Below are positions 62,401 to 64,000 of a stretch of 64,000 nt of DNA, piece by piece (within the stretch, counting starts at the first letter, position 1; each line of letters begins with the position of its first letter). Below the pieces are notes generated by a model. It made no database searches, was not told the origin of the DNA, and worked only from the letters and a program-made list of their open reading frames with translations. The stretch is from Azospirillaceae bacterium (lineage in GTDB: Bacteria; Pseudomonadota; Alphaproteobacteria; Azospirillales; Azospirillaceae). The stretch is taken from NCBI GenBank assembly GCA_031291675.1, contig JARLIO010000014.1, forward strand, positions 1 through 64,000, read 5' to 3'. The position numbers were made by a program, and so were the translations under genes.

Positions 62401-64000
62401 TTATTGCTGCAGGGTTGCCACGAGATGGTCGGCGGTGCGCAGCGCCAGTGCTGCCAGGGTCAGTGTCGGGTTCGACGTGCCCATGGTCGGGAAGCTGCCG
62501 GAACCGGCCAGGAACAGGTTGTGGTGCTGCCATGCCCGCTGGTCGGGATCGATCACCGACTGCTGCGGATCGTCGCCCATGGCATGGGTGCCGGAGAAAT
62601 GCCCCATACCATGATAGTGGAACTCGCGTCCCTGGTAATAAACCGAGGGAAACCAGCTACCGTTGCCGGACTCACTGAAGTCCTGGACGCCGGCCCGACG
62701 AAACAGCGCACGGGCGACGCCGCTGGCAGCCACCATGCCAGCCTTGGTATAGTCGTCGATGTGGTAGCTGATCACGGGCCGCGGGTTGCCCAACGCATCC
62801 AGGTACTGGGGGTCGACGGTAACGGCATTCGCCGGGTCGGGTAGCTGTTCAATCGCGAGCGACATCCTGACCTGGCGTGACAGCAGGTTCGCCAACTGGT
62901 CACGCAGGGCCGTGCCGAACAGCCGTTGGCTCATCACCGCCTCGGACACGGTGCTGTCCGGGGCGCCGGTCGTCGACCGCCAGCCATCATTGCCGATATC
63001 GAAGCGGAAGGCGGCATGTCGGGCGCGGAAGGCGCCGCCGCGCAAATCCTCAATGCCCGCCGAGGATTGCGGCCCGCGAAAGGCCCCGATCGCCAGAGGG
63101 GCCAAGCCCCAGGCATACAGAGCGGGATGGTCCATCAGCGTCTGGCCGACCTGGCCGCGCGGTCCGGTCAATCCCGAAGCCAGCATCAGGCGGGCATTCT
63201 CGACCGCATGCGCGGTCAGGATATAGACCCGGCCCTTGGCGACCGCGGTGGTGAAACGCGTCGATGCCGGATCCTGATAGCGTTTGTATTCGATGCCCTG
63301 GACGCCGCCGTTGGCCGGATCGACCAGGATCTTGGACGCCACCGCCTGCACCAACATTGTCAGGTAGCGGCGATCGGCCTGGGCCAGCGACTTGCCGGCA
63401 TTGTATTTGGCCTGGACCGGGCAGATCGGGGTGCAGGAGGTGTTGCCCTGACAGCGACCACCCAGCAAGGGCGGGTTGCTGCTGCCGTCGTCATGGAGGT
63501 CAACCGCGCCCACAGGCTGATACGCCCCGCGGGGGATGGAGTTGCGCGCCGCCGGATAGCTGCGCACCTTCAGGTCGAACGATTCATGGTCGAACCACAC
63601 CGTCATACCGTCGACCGCGGCCCCCAGCACCCGGTCCGAATAGCTGAGCGGCACCCGCTGCATCGGGTAGTCATAATCTTCCGCGAAGCTGACCCCGTGA
63701 TAGCGCTGGTCGGCGACATCGGCGGACACGCCCAGCTCGTGTTCCGCCCGGGCGTAGAATGGTGCGAGATCGTTATAGCCCAGCGGCCAGTCGCGGCCGA
63801 CGCCATGGCGCGAGTGCATGCGGAAGTCCTCTGGCAGCATGCGCAGCGACACCCCCAGCCAATGCAGGGTCGAGCCGCCCCAGGTCCGGGTATAGGTGCT
63901 GCCATAGAGGTCCGGGCCGCGCTGCACGAAATAGCCATTATTGTTGCGCAGGTCGCTGCTGTCGGGTTGTGGTGCCGCCGCAGCCGGCGGCCAGGGCGAT
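62401..64000 (-). CDS. Second GMC-family oxidoreductase, 5' end outside window
   Basis: At least 533 codons are visible; the FAD-binding N-terminus lies beyond the window edge. It parallels the downstream GMC protein: YTRTWGGSTLHWLGVSLRML, DWPLGYNDLAPFY, the cysteine cluster RCQGNTSCTPICPVQAKY with the same spacing, HGMGHFSGTHAMGDD (catalytic His region) and NLFLAGSGSFPTMGTSNPT. It is therefore a paralogue, with clear sequence divergence, separated by 205 AT-rich bases from the operon it precedes. The visible N-terminal part includes a Pro/Ala-rich stretch before SSDLRNNNGYFVQRG, longer than in the paralogue. Substrate differences between the two cannot be judged. Confidence 0.88.
   Translation of the reverse strand, partial: SPWPPAAAAPQPDSSDLRNNNGYFVQRGPDLYGSTYTRTWGGSTLHWLGVSLRMLPEDFRMHSRHGVGRDWPLGYNDLAPFYARAEHELGVSADVADQRYHGVSFAEDYDYPMQRVPLSYSDRVLGAAVDGMTVWFDHESFDLKVRSYPAARNSIPRGAYQPVGAVDLHDDGSSNPPLLGGRCQGNTSCTPICPVQAKYNAGKSLAQADRRYLTMLVQAVASKILVDPANGGVQGIEYKRYQDPASTRFTTAVAKGRVYILTAHAVENARLMLASGLTGPRGQVGQTLMDHPALYAWGLAPLAIGAFRGPQSSAGIEDLRGGAFRARHAAFRFDIGNDGWRSTTGAPDSTVSEAVMSQRLFGTALRDQLANLLSRQVRMSLAIEQLPDPANAVTVDPQYLDALGNPRPVISYHIDDYTKAGMVAASGVARALFRRAGVQDFSESGNGSWFPSVYYQGREFHYHGMGHFSGTHAMGDDPQQSVIDPDQRAWQHHNLFLAGSGSFPTMGTSNPTLTLAALALRTADHLVATLQQ

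Noticed and set aside
1-64000. tRNA or rRNA genes
   Set aside because: I looked for T-arm-like GGTTCGAATC patterns with a matching acceptor stem and for rRNA landmarks and found none convincing; a covariance-model scan would be decisive.

Overview
The window is high-GC DNA with dense, mostly ordinary bacterial genes. Several arrangements are typical of Alphaproteobacteria: divK-pleD next to rpmG, an sdhE-like gene overlapping mfd and divergent from recG, an EipB (DUF1849) envelope protein, and a ParE whose N-terminus reads like alphaproteobacterial ParE. Tandem response-regulator phosphatases, a type III polyketide synthase and many signalling proteins suggest a Rhodospirillales-like environmental species. 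No rRNA or tRNA gene was seen, so this placement is inferred from gene content only.

Layout. 1-4.7 kb: the end of an MSMEG_0572-like gene that stops early, a RhlE-type helicase, a lipoprotein, a small unknown protein, a probable HxlR-regulator remnant and a short-chain reductase. 4.7-7.2 kb: parE and a hotdog thioesterase. 7.5-11 kb: a partner-switching module made of a STAS antagonist, an RsbW-like kinase and two tandem receiver-phosphatase proteins, the first with a degenerate catalytic site. 11-15 kb: a PagL-like lipid A deacylase, a DUF6492 protein and a PAS-GGDEF-EAL protein with a broken GGDEF motif. 15-24 kb: queC-queD, rnd, aspS, eipB, divK-pleD and rpmG. 24-28 kb: an HI0933-type flavoprotein, a methyltransferase, and a type III PKS with an ICMT-like methyltransferase. 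28-34 kb: recG, sdhE-like, mfd. 34.5-37 kb: a NarL-type regulator and a histidine kinase with a LOV-like domain that lacks the photoactive cysteine. 37-43 kb: a SIS-like protein, tag, an NmrA-type reductase with a divergent TetR regulator, an alpha/beta hydrolase, ybaK and an ArsC-like protein.

43.4-52.1 kb holds three consecutive large same-strand genes (711, 1019 and 1102 codons) whose products match no family I recognise. They are predicted almost wholly helical, and the third has two long Gly/Ala-rich stretches. This is the best candidate for an undescribed system. An ABC exporter and a frameshifted TPR-glycosyltransferase gene follow.

55.6-64 kb is a minus-strand gene run: a partial GMC flavoprotein, a second GMC flavoprotein with a cysteine motif like an Fe-S site, a VioB-like ferritin-fold protein, an FAD-sorbitol-dehydrogenase small subunit, two sugar isomerase/epimerase TIM barrels and a heme-binding-like protein. 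It reads as an oxidative sugar or glycoside pathway, preceded by an unusually AT-rich control region and containing a C11 tract beside alternative RNA hairpins.
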